Source: Sphingorhabdus sp. YGSMI21 (GTDB lineage: Bacteria; Pseudomonadota; Alphaproteobacteria; Sphingomonadales; Sphingomonadaceae). From it: a DNA stretch of 64,000 bases. The notes under the pieces were generated by a model, which was not told where the DNA came from, ran no database searches, and saw only the letters and a program-made list of their open reading frames with translations. This document shows, piece by piece, positions 35,331 to 45,409 of this stretch. The translations under genes were made by a program, and so were the position numbers. How positions within the stretch are numbered: position 1 is the first letter of the stretch; the number at the start of each line of letters is the position of its first letter. Location of the stretch: contig NZ_CP022549.1 of assembly GCF_002776575.1 (NCBI RefSeq), positions 62,001 through 126,000 of the forward strand, written 5' to 3'.

Positions 35331-35885
35331 TTGAGCGGATATTGCAAGCTGTTCGACGATGTTACGGGCATTATGCTCGGCCAGTCCGCTAATTTCCAGA
35401 GTTTTCAGGTGATTATCATAGGAAGGATAGCGCCCGCTTGCAGAAAACAGAAATTCCCGCAGACTGTCGAGCACTTGAGGTTCGCGTTCCATTGCGCGCA
35501 AGACATCCAGCGCGATCACATTTCCCGAGCCTTCCCAGATCGCGTTCAGCGGAGACTGACGGAAAAGGCTCGGCATCGGCCCAGTTTCAACATAGCCTGT
35601 TCCGCCCAGACATTCCATGGCTTCATACACCATCGCGGGCGCACGCTTGCATACCCAATATTTTGCGATGGGGTTCAGCAGACGGGATAGCGGGTCGGCC
35701 ATATCAAATGCCGCTCCGACCTGGAAGCCAAGAGCAGTAACGGCTTCACTTTCTACAGCAAGATCGGCAAGCACGACCATCATTGCCGGTTGTTCTATCA
35801 ACCGGTGCTGCATGAAGATCCGATGGGCCGTAGGCGCATCTAATGCATCAATAGCCATCGGCTTCGCGTACGCCGCCTCTTGAGC
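35181..35885 (-). pseudogene. Acyl-CoA dehydrogenase (AidB-like), C-terminal fragment
   Basis: About 225-235 residues of a protein usually near 550. Seen are the C-terminal catalytic helical domain with ECLGGTGYVETGPMPSLFRQ and NAIWEGSGNVIALDVLR, typical of AidB/isovaleryl-CoA dehydrogenase-like proteins. The FAD-binding N-terminal and middle domains are missing, and the first coding-like residues appear near 35885. Probably a truncated leftover; a repeat of its 3' end lies near 50.4 kb. Confidence 0.78.
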
Positions 35886-36078
35886 AAGTGCTAACCTAGG
35901 CTGCTCAGGCCCCGACCCGATAGCCCCAGGTGCGGCTAAACTGGAAAGCCGTCCTTCTGCTGTCTGATTTAAAATCGAGAGTCAAGAAAAGCAGACTGTC
36001 AGTCTGGTTCGCAGGATATTGGCAAGCTTACAACCATTCCGCTCGCTTCAAAATATTCGAAAGAATCCAATAGGTCTA

Positions 36079-36110
36079 TTGACCTTTGCTATTAATGCGA
36101 ATAATTCGCA
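36079..36110 (+). promoter_or_regulatory. Promoter with Fur-box-like palindrome
   Basis: TTGACC (36079-36084) and TAATTC (36102-36107) with a 17-bp spacer; the perfect dyad TGCGAA-TAA-TTCGCA (36096-36110) covers the -10. A similar dyad lies before the TonB receptor at 52870. This suggests iron-dependent repression. Confidence 0.65.
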
Positions 36111-36143
36111 ATCGCAACTAGGGGTTAGACAGGAAATTATATC

Positions 36144-38327
36144 GTGATTCGGGCATTACATTTCAAAGACTTATCAGCTTTCGGAGTTTTGTTGTTTGCC
36201 ATGCACTCTCCTGCCGCATGGGCACAGGATGGCGGCGCGCCGGTATCGCAAAACCAAAAGCAGCGAGAGGGCGATGCTGGCCGGGCAGACGGATCCAAAC
36301 CCGCCATTATCGTCACCGCGTCGCGCGTCAACAAACCGATCAGCGCCATCCCGAACAGCGTTCGGGTGATTGACCGCGAGACGATCGACGAGCAATTGTC
36401 GGTCAGCACGAGCCTGCTCGACAGCCTCAGCTTCTCCATTCCCAGCCTGACCCCCGGACGGCAGAAGATGACCAGCAGCAGCGTCACCCTGCGCGGGCGC
36501 ACGCCGCTGTATCTGCTCGACAATATTCCGCAATCGACTCCCTTGCGCAACGGCGAGCGCAGCGGGTTCACCATCGACCCCGCCTTTGTCGACCGCGTCG
36601 AGGTGATTTACGGCGCCAATGCCATCCAGGGTGTCGGCGCGACCGGCGGTGTCATCAATTATGTCACCGTCGCCCCGCCAACCAATGGCGACCTGCTGGC
36701 GAAAGTTTCCGCCGAAATCTCGACCGACGACTTTGAAAACAATGGCGTTCACACACGGTTCACCGGTCTGGTGGGGCAAAAAACCGGTGCTGTCGATTTT
36801 GTCGTCGCCGGGGCCTACCAGAAAAACGACCTATATTATGACGGGAACGGCAACGCCGTGGGCGTCGATCCCACACAGGGCGACCTTGCCGACACCACAT
36901 CCTACAATATCTTCGGGAAGCTTGGTCTCGACATCGATGACAGCAAGCGGATCGAACTGACGGCCAATTATTTCAACCTTGCCGGCGACGGCGATTATGT
37001 TCGCGTCGACGGCGACATTGCCGCGGGTATTCCCGCAACCAGCGCGCGCGGCGTACCGGCCGGCGACCCCACCTTCAATGAAGCGGTTAACGTGGCTCTG
37101 TCCTACACTGACGGGGACCTGTTCGGCGGCAAGCTGTCGCTCGCCGGATATTATTATGATTTCTACGCGCTATATGGTGGCGATACGTTCCCGGTCTTTC
37201 AGGATGTGTCGATTGCGCCGCCAGGCAGCCTGTTCGACCAGTCAGCGCTGGCATCGGAAAAATATGGCGCAAAGCTGACCTATGTGCGCGAAGACACGTT
37301 ATGGCACGGGCTGCAGATCGCGGCGGGTGCCGACTATCTGCACGACAAGACCTTTCAGGAACTGGCACAGACGGACAGGCTCTGGGTGCCGTTGCTGAAA
37401 TTCGAGGAATTCGCGCCCTTCGTGCAGCTGGAACAGACCTTCCTCGACAGTGCCGTGCGCCTGTCCGGCGGGCTGCGCTATGAGAATGTGACGCTCGATG
37501 TGCCCGATTTCACGACGATTGCCAGCGCCGGATCGACTTTTGTCCAAGGCTCTTCGCTGACATTCGACAAGCTGCTGGGAAATGCCGGCATCGTTGTCGA
37601 GCCGCTGGACGGGCTGACATTCTTTTCATCCTATGCGCAGGGTTTCACCATGCCGGACGCCGGCCTGGTTCTGCGCTCGGTCAACACGCCCGGACAGACG
37701 GTGGCCGATCTCATCGATCTGCAGCCGGTGATTGCCGACAATGTCGAAATCGGGGCGGGCTATCACAAGGACGGCCTGAACCTCGATGCCAGCTATTTCT
37801 GGTCCAATTCCGATCTTGGTTCGCGGATACAGGTGGTCAATGGTGCCGGACAAATCCGGCGGGAGCGCACCGAGATTTCCGGGTTTGAATTTGCTGCCGA
37901 TTACCATTTCCCGTCCGGCTTTGGATTCGGTGCCAATTTTGCAAAACTCCACGGCCGCTTTGACAGCGACGGGGATGATATCGTCGACCGCGATCTCGAC
38001 GGACGCAATATTTCGCCGGACCGGCTGAATCTGTTTATCGAAGGTCCGATTGTCGGGGGTCTGTCCGCACGGCTGCAGTCATCGACCTTTTTTGACCGGA
38101 CATTCGATGGCGGATTGCCGCAGAATGATTTTGAGGGGTTTACGCTGGTTGATCTTGCTCTGTCATACACCGGTGGGGCCTTTGGCGATTTCAATCTGGG
38201 GGTCCAGAATATCCTCGATAAGCAGTATATCACCTATTATGCCCAGACGGTCACGTTCGTGAACAACAGCACCTATGTCTCGGGTCGCGGACGGGCCTTC
38301 ACGCTTGGCTGGAAATATAGCTTCTGA
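36144..38327 (+). CDS. TonB-dependent outer membrane receptor
   Basis: 727 residues from a GTG at 36144. A signal peptide ends at AWAQ; a plug domain follows with IIVTASRVNKPISAIPNSV and VEVIYGANAIQGVGATGGVI; then a 22-strand-type barrel ending GRGRAFTLGWKYSF with the terminal aromatic. Probably imports a ferric siderophore or heme-like ligand, judged from the Fur-like promoter and the PepSY protein overlapping its stop. GC-rich compared with the DNA before it. Confidence 0.9.
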   Translation: MIRALHFKDLSAFGVLLFAMHSPAAWAQDGGAPVSQNQKQREGDAGRADGSKPAIIVTASRVNKPISAIPNSVRVIDRETIDEQLSVSTSLLDSLSFSIPSLTPGRQKMTSSSVTLRGRTPLYLLDNIPQSTPLRNGERSGFTIDPAFVDRVEVIYGANAIQGVGATGGVINYVTVAPPTNGDLLAKVSAEISTDDFENNGVHTRFTGLVGQKTGAVDFVVAGAYQKNDLYYDGNGNAVGVDPTQGDLADTTSYNIFGKLGLDIDDSKRIELTANYFNLAGDGDYVRVDGDIAAGIPATSARGVPAGDPTFNEAVNVALSYTDGDLFGGKLSLAGYYYDFYALYGGDTFPVFQDVSIAPPGSLFDQSALASEKYGAKLTYVREDTLWHGLQIAAGADYLHDKTFQELAQTDRLWVPLLKFEEFAPFVQLEQTFLDSAVRLSGGLRYENVTLDVPDFTTIASAGSTFVQGSSLTFDKLLGNAGIVVEPLDGLTFFSSYAQGFTMPDAGLVLRSVNTPGQTVADLIDLQPVIADNVEIGAGYHKDGLNLDASYFWSNSDLGSRIQVVNGAGQIRRERTEISGFEFAADYHFPSGFGFGANFAKLHGRFDSDGDDIVDRDLDGRNISPDRLNLFIEGPIVGGLSARLQSSTFFDRTFDGGLPQNDFEGFTLVDLALSYTGGAFGDFNLGVQNILDKQYITYYAQTVTFVNNSTYVSGRGRAFTLGWKYSF

Positions 38328-39400
38328 TGCAACTGCTCGCGGCGATCCATCGCTGGACGGGCGGATTAATCGGGCTGCTGCTGGCACTGCTCGGCCTGAC
38401 CGGTGCGCTGCTGTTGTGGAAGGGTGCCTGGCTGCGCCTGACAGTGCCGGTGGCGGAAGATGTCGTCCAGACCGACCCGGCCACGCTTGGCGCGCTTGTG
38501 CAGAATATTCTGGCCGGATCGGCCCAGACACCGACCTCGATTGTTTTTGCCAACAGCGATATTGCCCTCCACACGGTGCGCACCGGACCGGACAGCGGTT
38601 TTTATGCCGATGCGAACGGATCTGCCATCGCGTCATGGGACAGTATCTGGGCTCGCTCGGAGATTTTCCTGTTCGATCTGCACCACCATCTGCTGGTCGG
38701 GAAAGCGGGAGAGACGGTCAGTGGCATTGCCGGACTGGTCGGTCTGGGGTTCATTATTACCGGATTGATATTGTGGTGGCCGACACGCAAGACATTCAGA
38801 CTGCGCCCGTGGCCTGCCAGAATGACAAGACCCGCAATCATCAGGCAGCATCGCGATATGGGCGTGGTACTCGCGCCCTTGCTGTTCGTCACCATGTTGA
38901 CCGGTGTGATGATGACGCTCAAGCCGGTCACGGCACTTTTGCTGTCGCCTTTCTCCAGCGCAGCCAAAATGGAGGCGGCGCTCGAACCGCCGAAAGTGAC
39001 GGCGGGACCGACGGACAATGCCGATTGGCCACGGATCATGGCAATGGCTCAAGCGCGCTTTCCTGATGCCACAATCCGGATCATCGGGCTGCCCCAGAAG
39101 GCGGGTGATCCCGTTGCCATCCGGTTGAAGCGGCCGGGTGAATGGCACAATAATGGCCGCACGATCATCTGGTTCGATGGCGAAACCGGCAAACTGCTTC
39201 TGGCTAAAGATGCGCTCACGATGCCGCGGGGTTTGCAGCTATTCAATCTCGCCTATCCGCTCCATGCGGCAAAGGTTGGCGGTATAGTCTATAAAGTTAC
39301 GCAGACGATAGCCGGTTTGGCACTGGCATTGCTGGGTAGTCTGGCCGTGTGGAGTTTTTGGTTCCGCAAGAAAGCGATATCGAAGCCGATAAAGCCCTGA
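38327..39400 (+). CDS. PepSY-associated membrane protein
   Basis: 357 residues; the start overlaps the receptor stop (TGATG). The N terminus LLAAIHRWTGGLIGLLLALL, a periplasmic domain with LFDLHHHLLVGKAGE, a further helix near GLVGLGFIITGLILWW and a C-terminal TM are typical of PepSY-TM proteins, some of which reduce ferric siderophores in the inner membrane (family knowledge). With the receptor it probably forms one iron-uptake unit. Confidence 0.88.
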   Translation: MQLLAAIHRWTGGLIGLLLALLGLTGALLLWKGAWLRLTVPVAEDVVQTDPATLGALVQNILAGSAQTPTSIVFANSDIALHTVRTGPDSGFYADANGSAIASWDSIWARSEIFLFDLHHHLLVGKAGETVSGIAGLVGLGFIITGLILWWPTRKTFRLRPWPARMTRPAIIRQHRDMGVVLAPLLFVTMLTGVMMTLKPVTALLLSPFSSAAKMEAALEPPKVTAGPTDNADWPRIMAMAQARFPDATIRIIGLPQKAGDPVAIRLKRPGEWHNNGRTIIWFDGETGKLLLAKDALTMPRGLQLFNLAYPLHAAKVGGIVYKVTQTIAGLALALLGSLAVWSFWFRKKAISKPIKP

Positions 39401-39589
39401 ACGGCCTGGTGGCAACAATGGCAAGATGGTGCTCTGTTGCGGGTCAACCTGCTCGCCAAACGTGATCGGCGGCTCGCCGAACTCGAACGAGCGGATGTTT
39501 TGGGGCAGCAATTGATTCGCACTGTTTGTTCGACTTTTACGTCGATAGCGGTCCTTCGTGCCGATGCTGAATGCGGGCGAGCGGCCTCA

Positions 39590-39880
39590 GACTTCCGATC
39601 CGGCGATTGCGGGGCACGGCATCAGAATTATCTCGGCCATTTTACAGAGGTTTTGAGCTGCGGCAGCGAGGTGGAACTCGTCTTTTGCTCCATTGGGACC
39701 GCTCAGGCGCAAGTGGTCCAGTTTCAGGATGAACTTGAGGTGAGCGAACAGCATTTCGACCTACTTTCATTCGCGGCGTGATACAAGATACGCGCCGGTC
39801 TTGGCAATATTGCCGGCCATATCGCTGCCGATGCTTGCAACCCTGACAGTCCTGTTGGCGCACGCGATATAGGATAAAGC
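39590..39880 (-). pseudogene. IS1182-type transposase, C-terminal remnant
   Basis: The minus strand reads VEMLFAHLKFILKLDHLRL then GPNGAKDEFHLAAAAQNL, the usual end of IS1182-family transposases, but the preceding VSRRE segment has TGA and TAG stops and a deletion after DCQGCK. It abuts the 3' end of merR. Between 39400 and 39590 nothing else is visible. Confidence 0.75.
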
Positions 39881-39885
39881 TATCC

Positions 39886-40284
39886 TCAGTGAAACATTGC
39901 ATCAACGATGGCGCAGTCCGGCACTTCTCCGCCATCACATTTCTGTGCCATGTCCGACAATGTTTGCTCCAAACGTTTCAAGTCGGATATTTTCTGTTGA
40001 ATACTGCTGATATGATCGTTGGTTACGGCCAGCACTTCACCGCACGTATATTCGTTGGAATCGACCAGGCTGAGAAGGCCTCTCAGTTCAGCAATGGAGA
40101 ATCCAAGCTCTCGGGACCGCAGAATGAAGCGTAACCTTGATTGATCATCGGGTGAATAAAGCCTGTGACCACTGCTTGTACGATCCACTGCTCTGAGCAG
40201 CTCAATATTCTCGTAATATCGAATGGTTTCGATGTTGCAGCCGGTGATTTCGGCCAGTTTTCCACGTTTGATAAACTTTTCCAT
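39886..40284 (-). CDS. merR: Mercury-responsive MerR regulator
   Basis: 132 residues. Winged helix motif IETIRYYENIELL and three cysteines for the metal: EYTCGEV (near 79), KCDGGEVPDC (114 and 122). Divergent from merT with a shared promoter region, the standard mer layout. It represses merTPA without mercury and activates it when Hg(II) binds. The cysteine spacing in the C-terminal loop is one residue shorter than in Tn501 MerR. Confidence 0.92.
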   Translation of the reverse strand: MEKFIKRGKLAEITGCNIETIRYYENIELLRAVDRTSSGHRLYSPDDQSRLRFILRSRELGFSIAELRGLLSLVDSNEYTCGEVLAVTNDHISSIQQKISDLKRLEQTLSDMAQKCDGGEVPDCAIVDAMFH

Positions 40285-40293
40285 AAAAACTTC

Positions 40294-40324
40294 TTGCCTC
40301 TGTAGTTACTACAGACCGTATAAC
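40294..40324 (+). promoter_or_regulatory. mer operator/promoter
   Basis: TTGCCT (40294-40299) and TATAAC (40319-40324) with a 19-bp spacer that contains the dyad CTGTAG-TTA-CTACAG (near 40300-40314). Spacing and dyad fit MerR-activated promoters; the dyad is of the same class as the boxes at 2290 and 3023, so cross-talk between the two regulators is possible. Confidence 0.85.
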
Positions 40325-40360
40325 TGTGGCCATTGAGAATCAATAGCGAAGAAAGTTACC

Positions 40361-40747
40361 ATGCAGCCAGAGACTGTTCAGACGGAAATACCCGGACAAT
40401 CGCCAGAAAAGCGGAGCTGGTGGGCAGTGGGTGGCATAGCAGGCGCCATATTGGCATCATCCTGCTGTATTGTACCGCTCGTCCTTGTAACCCTTGGCGT
40501 AAGCGGCGCATGGATTGGCAATCTTACCGCTCTTGAACCCTATAAGTGGTATTTTGTGGCAGTGACCCTCGGATTTCTGGCTGCCGGTTTCTGGCATGTC
40601 TATTTTCGGACAAAAGCTGCCTGTGAAGACGGGTCCTATTGTGCTCGCCCACAATCATCAATCATCACGAAAACTGCCCTTTGGGTAGGAACATCACTCA
40701 TCGCTCTATCAATCACAATCGATTGGTGGGCACCGTATTTCTATTAG
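40361..40747 (+). CDS. merT: Mercuric ion transporter MerT
   Basis: 128 residues with three membrane helices. The first carries the vicinal pair SSCCIVPLVLV that takes Hg(II) from MerP, and the loop between helices II and III has a second pair (KAACEDGSYC). It brings Hg(II) to the cytosol for reduction by MerA. 10 nt before merP. Confidence 0.93.
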   Translation: MQPETVQTEIPGQSPEKRSWWAVGGIAGAILASSCCIVPLVLVTLGVSGAWIGNLTALEPYKWYFVAVTLGFLAAGFWHVYFRTKAACEDGSYCARPQSSIITKTALWVGTSLIALSITIDWWAPYFY

Positions 40748-40757
40748 GAGAAAGCTT

Positions 40758-41102
40758 ATGAAACGTGCTTATATTATATTTTCAGCCGTTGTTGCCGTTG
40801 GAGCAGGCGGACTAGGAGCCATGACATTGCTGCCATCTTCCGGCGCCCAAGCCGTTGCAGAGGCGGCATCACAAAATGCCCTCAAAACCGAAACATTCAA
40901 TATCGAAAAAATGACCTGTGCGACCTGTCCGATCACGGTCAAGAAGGCCATGGGCAAGGTTAACGGCGTGTCTTCTGTCGATGTTGATTTTCAAGCAAAA
41001 ACGGCAAAAGTGACGTTTGATCCAAAGCGCACCACTGAATCGGCCATTGCTTCTGCATCGACAAATGCGGGTTACCCGGCGAAAATCGCCGCCGCCCAAT
41101 AA
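40758..41102 (+). CDS. merP: Periplasmic mercury-binding protein MerP
   Basis: 114 residues with a signal peptide and a single HMA domain carrying KMTCATCPITVKKAM, the two-Cys Hg(II) site. It hands Hg(II) to MerT. The extra residues before the domain are longer than in Tn501 MerP. 36 nt before merA. Confidence 0.93.
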   Translation: MKRAYIIFSAVVAVGAGGLGAMTLLPSSGAQAVAEAASQNALKTETFNIEKMTCATCPITVKKAMGKVNGVSSVDVDFQAKTAKVTFDPKRTTESAIASASTNAGYPAKIAAAQ

Positions 41103-41138
41103 GATTGTTTAGGCCCTAACCAAAAGAAATGAATTAAT

Positions 41139-42566
41139 ATGAACGACTATTGCGCGTCAGATAATGGCGGACGCTACGACCTTGCTGTCGTGGGTGCCGG
41201 ATCGGCAGGGTTCTCGGCTGCGATTACGGCGGCGGGGAGCGGGGCAAAGGTTGCTCTAATCGGTCACGGCGCGATTGGCGGTACCTGCGTCAATGTCGGG
41301 TGCGTTCCATCCAAAGCGATGATACGCGCCGCAGAAGCCATTCATGGTGCTAAATCTGCAAGTCGCTTTCCCGGAATCGCGGGGGATGCCCAAGTCAAGA
41401 ATTGGGCGCAGCTCGTGGAGTCGAAAGATCAGCTTGTTTCCGGGTTGCAGCAAAAGAAATACGCCGACCTGTTGCCGGAGTACGAGAATGTCGATTATTT
41501 CGATGAAGGGCCAGCTTGCATCGTCGAGGGCGGGGTTCAAATTGGCGAGCGTTTGATACAGGCACCAAAGATCATTGTTGCGACTGGCGGCCGTCCTTCT
41601 CTCCCTCCCATCAAAGGGATTGACGAGGTTTCAACGCTCGACAGCACCGAATTGCTCGATCTCAAAATATTGCCCAAGAGCCTGATTTTCATCGGCGGCG
41701 GCTATATCGGATCAGAACTGGCATTGATGATGGCAAGAATGGGTGTCGCCGTCACGGTCATATGCCGCTCACGTCTATTGCCGGGCGCCGAGCCAGAAAT
41801 TTCGGATGCATTGACTGAATCTTTCCGCGCCGAAGGTATCACCATGTATTGCGGAAGCACTTATGATGCTTGCAGGCAAAATGCTTCTGGTGTCACAATC
41901 TGTATTGAGCATGAAGGCGAACGGCTTGAACTCACCCCCGATGCTCTCGCTGTGATGACAGGCCGGACACCTAACACAGAAGAGTTAGGTCTCGAAAATG
42001 TCGGCGTTGTGCTTGATAAGCGAGGCGCGATTGTTGTTGGTGACAACATGCAAACGTCCAATCCAGATATATATGCGGCAGGTGATGTGACCAACCGCGA
42101 TCAATTTGTATATATGGCAGCTTATGGTGCCAAGCTCGCTGCTATCAACGCGGTAGCTATGGGATCTGAAACATATGATAATTCGGCCATGCCGTGGGTT
42201 GTCTTTAGCGATCCCCAGATTGCAGGTGTGGGTTTGAGTGAAGCCGAAGCACTGGAAGCGGGATTTGACGTTAAAACATCTGTAGTCCCGTTGGATCAGG
42301 TGCCGCGGGCATTGGCGGCTCGTGACACGAGAGGCCTGATCAAGTTGGTAGCTGACGGAAAAACCGACAAATTGCTGGGTGGTCAGATCATGGCTCCTGA
42401 GGGCTCGGACAGCATCCAGACACTGGTAATGGCTCTGAAATTTGGAATGACGGCCAAGGCGCTCGGCGAAACAATTTTCCCTTACCTAACAACCGTTGAA
42501 GGTCTGAAGCTAGCTGCCCAGACGTTCGACAAGGACGTTACCAAACTTTCATGTTGCGCGGGCTAG
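41139..42566 (+). CDS. merA: Mercuric reductase MerA
   Basis: 475 residues, the short form without an N-terminal HMA domain. FAD motif VVGAGSAGFSAAITAAG; redox pair GGTCVNVGCVPSK (Cys50 and Cys55); NADPH domain IGGGYIGSEL; C-terminal Cys pair KLSCCAG that passes Hg(II) to the active site. It reduces Hg(II) to volatile Hg(0) with NADPH. No sign of damage. Confidence 0.95.
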   Translation: MNDYCASDNGGRYDLAVVGAGSAGFSAAITAAGSGAKVALIGHGAIGGTCVNVGCVPSKAMIRAAEAIHGAKSASRFPGIAGDAQVKNWAQLVESKDQLVSGLQQKKYADLLPEYENVDYFDEGPACIVEGGVQIGERLIQAPKIIVATGGRPSLPPIKGIDEVSTLDSTELLDLKILPKSLIFIGGGYIGSELALMMARMGVAVTVICRSRLLPGAEPEISDALTESFRAEGITMYCGSTYDACRQNASGVTICIEHEGERLELTPDALAVMTGRTPNTEELGLENVGVVLDKRGAIVVGDNMQTSNPDIYAAGDVTNRDQFVYMAAYGAKLAAINAVAMGSETYDNSAMPWVVFSDPQIAGVGLSEAEALEAGFDVKTSVVPLDQVPRALAARDTRGLIKLVADGKTDKLLGGQIMAPEGSDSIQTLVMALKFGMTAKALGETIFPYLTTVEGLKLAAQTFDKDVTKLSCCAG

Positions 42567-42597
42567 CTCAGGCAGGACGTGGAGAAAGGATCAGCAT

Positions 42598-43035
42598 ATG
42601 AAAACTGATATTGAGACCGAAAGTGCGGCCAATGTTGCCTCAAGTACCGGGAGTGGCGCGGGCGCAATCGGTGCCATTGTCGCGGCAATGGGCTGCGCAA
42701 ACTGTTTTCCGGCCATTGCCGCCCTTGGGGCTTCGCTGGGCCTTGGATGGTTGGATCATTATGAAGGTTAAATCATAGTGCGATTGTTACCAATTTTTGT
42801 CATCATTGCCCTGATTGCCAATCTTTATTTGTTCAATCGCCACCGCATCATTTGGCGCGGGATATTGAGCCTGATTGAGCCAGTCCTGGTGTTGGCAAAA
42901 TTCTACCTTTTCTGGTCGGCAGACTGGAGCAACGCCGTATTCTATGTTGGGTTGGCATTCATGATCGGTTGGTCAATTTTCGAAATTGTATCACCCCCGT
43001 TAAAACGATGCCCTGTTCCCAAGGCTACGGCATAA
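42598..43035 (+). pseudogene. merC: MerC mercury transporter split by an in-frame TAA
   Basis: ATG 42598 to 42771 gives 57 residues with GCANCFPAIAALGASLGLGW, the MerC Cys pair region. In the same frame, after TAA (42769-42771), the rest of MerC continues as VRLLPIFVIIALIANLYL through a terminal SPPLKRC to 43035. Changing one base of TAA (for example to TTA) restores about 145 residues, the normal length. A GTG at 42778 could restart translation, so two half proteins are possible. Confidence 0.8.
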
Positions 43036-43129
43036 GAAATTTGAAACATGATAGGTGGCCTGCCCCCCGAAAAGTGGTCCATATTGAAAGTTAGGATTTC
43101 GGCTATTTATGGCTTGAAAGGAGCTTTGA

Positions 43130-43408
43130 ATGGCACGGAAGAGATATACACCGGAGCAGATCATCGGGATGCTGCGAGAAGCCGAGGTTCGGCTGGCACA
43201 AGGCGAGAGGGTTGGTGCGATATGCCGGTCGTTGAGCATATCGGAGCAGAGTTACTATCGCTGGCGGCGTGAATATGGCGGGTTGAAGGTGAGCCAGGCT
43301 CGGCGTTTGAAGGACCTTGAGAAGGAGAACCAGCGGCTCCGAAAGGCGGTGTCGAACCTGACGCTCGACGCTTTGATCCTGAAGGAGATTGTCGAGGGAA
43401 AGTACTGA
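43130..43408 (+). CDS. IS407-group transposase OrfA
   Basis: 92 residues with [20 protein letters not shown], an HTH region ([16 protein letters not shown]) and a coiled coil ([15 protein letters not shown]). Typical length. Confidence 0.93.
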   Translation: MARKRYTPEQIIGMLREAEVRLAQGERVGAICRSLSISEQSYYRWRREYGGLKVSQARRLKDLEKENQRLRKAVSNLTLDALILKEIVEGKY

Positions 43409-43425
43409 GCCCCTCGCGGCGCCGT

Positions 43426-44322
43426 TTGGCGGTTGATCATGTGTGTACGGCGCTCGGAGTATCCGAGCGCCGTGCCTGCAAGGTGACGGGCCAGCACCGT
43501 TCGACCCAGAGGAAGTCGGCGAGACCGCGGCCTGGTGAGAAGTCGCTGACAGCCGAGATCATCCGGCTGGCCTCGCAATACGGCCGATACGGCTACCGCC
43601 GTATTACCGGCCTGCTGCGTAATGACGGCTGGACGGTAAACGCGAAGCGGGTCGAGCGCATCTGGCGCCGCGAGGGGCTCAAAGTTCCGAAGAAGCAACC
43701 GAAACGTGGTCGGTTGTGGCTGAACGATGGCTCGTGCATGCGGCTCCGACCCCAATATCGTGGCCATGTCTGGAGCTACGACTTCGTCGCCGACCGCACC
43801 CATGATGGCAAGGCGTTCCGGATGCTGACGGTGATCGATGAACACAGCCGGGAGTGCCTGGCGATCCATGTCCAGCGACAGCTCAAGAGCGACGATGTGC
43901 TGGCGGTACTGACCGATCTGTTCCAGCGTCATGGTCCGCCAGCACATATAAGATCGGATAATGGCGCGGAGTTTACCGCCCATGCCGTGCGCGACTGGCT
44001 CGGCAGGATTGGTGTGAAGACGCTCTACATCGAACCGGGCAGCCCTTGGGAAAATGGTTACAACGAGAGCTTCAACGGCAAGCTCAGGGACGAACTTCTC
44101 AATGGCGAAATATTTTACACGCTGAGGGAGGCCGAAATCCTGATCGGATGCTGGCGGCAGCATTACAACACACTCCGCCCGCACAGCTCGCTGGGATACA
44201 AACCGCCAGCTCCAGAAACTATCTTGCCTCGCCCTGCTGGTCTGCCCTACGCTACGCTCCGGGCCGTCCAGCAGGGCGACCTTAACCGCCGGAACTCTAA
44301 CTTAGCCGGTGGACCACCCTAA
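43426..44322 (+). CDS. IS407-group transposase OrfB
   Basis: 298 residues from TTG 43426; the frame is open a few codons upstream, and the natural product is probably an OrfAB fusion by -1 frameshift. The integrase core has [25 protein letters not shown] and [20 protein letters not shown] with the DDE residues. Confidence 0.93.
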   Translation: MAVDHVCTALGVSERRACKVTGQHRSTQRKSARPRPGEKSLTAEIIRLASQYGRYGYRRITGLLRNDGWTVNAKRVERIWRREGLKVPKKQPKRGRLWLNDGSCMRLRPQYRGHVWSYDFVADRTHDGKAFRMLTVIDEHSRECLAIHVQRQLKSDDVLAVLTDLFQRHGPPAHIRSDNGAEFTAHAVRDWLGRIGVKTLYIEPGSPWENGYNESFNGKLRDELLNGEIFYTLREAEILIGCWRQHYNTLRPHSSLGYKPPAPETILPRPAGLPYATLRAVQQGDLNRRNSNLAGGPP

Positions 44323-44563
44323 TGGGGCAGGCCACAGACACCCACAGGCAATCGCACCAGTTCAGGAAAACAGCAGTTGCCCTTGACGTATTAGAGAACA
44401 CAATCATTGCAGACTGTGACGTAAGCAGGCGACGTTAAGGATCCAACTATCATTGAGAGAGAAGCATTTGTTGCCACGAACTCCCATTTTCAGGGCGGGT
44501 ATTGGTATTTTATTAAGCATTGCTTGTGCATAAGATAAATGAAGCGAAGTGAAACCAAGTTAA

Positions 44564-44953
44564 ATGATCGACAGTCCACAATTTTTGCTAAATCAAACCG
44601 AAGGTCGCCAAGGTCTGGTGGCGTTAATAGTCGCATCCTGCGAAGAAGCAGGCGCTGATGTGTTGGTTGTTGAAAACAAAGATGATTATACACTTATGAT
44701 AACGGGAGCGGGTTTATCTGCTACAGTTGAAATTTGGACAATAGGAAACGGCGGTCTGTCTATTAGGTGGAAAAGCGACGAATTGCCATTGCGAGCTGTC
44801 GAGGGCGCATGGTCATCTGATTGCCGCGAAAATTTTCGCACGACCCACGCAATCACAAATTGTGAAAGCCAAAGCCATCTGATCGAAGCTCTGGCAACTG
44901 GGCTGAAAGCTGCCGTGTCGGGGGTGGCGTTTGATGGTCGCAACATCAAATAA
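44564..44953 (+). CDS. Hypothetical protein
   Basis: 129 residues, no family recognised. It is soluble and acidic, with balanced composition and an even spread of hydrophobic residues (GADVLVVENKDDYTLMITGAG), which suggests a folded protein. No clear RBS. The 230 bp before it, next to the IS, hold only a short open tail (AVALDVLENTIIADC) and nothing else. Confidence 0.5.
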   Translation: MIDSPQFLLNQTEGRQGLVALIVASCEEAGADVLVVENKDDYTLMITGAGLSATVEIWTIGNGGLSIRWKSDELPLRAVEGAWSSDCRENFRTTHAITNCESQSHLIEALATGLKAAVSGVAFDGRNIK

Positions 44954-45060
44954 TTGCATTGGGAAATAGTTGCGGTTATTAGACCATAGGAAAGTAAATT
45001 CCTGACGGTCGCGTCCCGCAGCGTGCGCAATGCCCCGAGCGCAGCGGAAAATTATTTTCC

Positions 45061-45099
45061 CTGAGTGACCTATGAAATTTAGGCACTCAGGAGCCTTTT
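45061..45099 (+). terminator. Possible intrinsic terminator
   Basis: CTGAGTG and CACTCAG (7 bp) with an inner CCTA/TAGG stem form a hairpin at 45061-45090, followed by GAGCC and TTTTC. It would end transcription about 110 bp after the hypothetical gene at 44953. Confidence 0.4.
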
Positions 45100-45409
45100 C
45101 TTGATCGTTCCTAAAACCATAAAATTTATTCTCTGCCACCCCTACACGAGTGTGGGATGCCATCCGCCCAATTTGGTATGCCAAGGCACGTCTATTCAAA
45201 TTATCTCGCATCGCCGCGACGAAACCGTGGCAGGAAAATCATGGTCGGTGACTCTTCGAACACCGTGCACGGCTTAGTTAGACTAGCACATGCTAGGCGT
45301 GAAGGTGGTCGTGGTGTAGCAAGAGGGGCTGCGAATGGTGGGCTTTGGCGCGTTAGCCGACCGGCTGCTATTTTACCCGCCTACCGTGAATCTGTGTCCC
45401 AATAATGTA

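Larger units (their letters stand above)
43056..44334 (+). mobile_element. IS3-family element, IS407-like
   Basis: Ends form an imperfect inverted repeat of about 25 bp beginning TGGCCTGCCCC and containing GGTCCA. orfA and orfB are intact and in the -1 relation. No matching target duplication flanks the ends, so recombination or an end misread by a few bases is possible. It follows merC by 20 bp. Confidence 0.9.
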
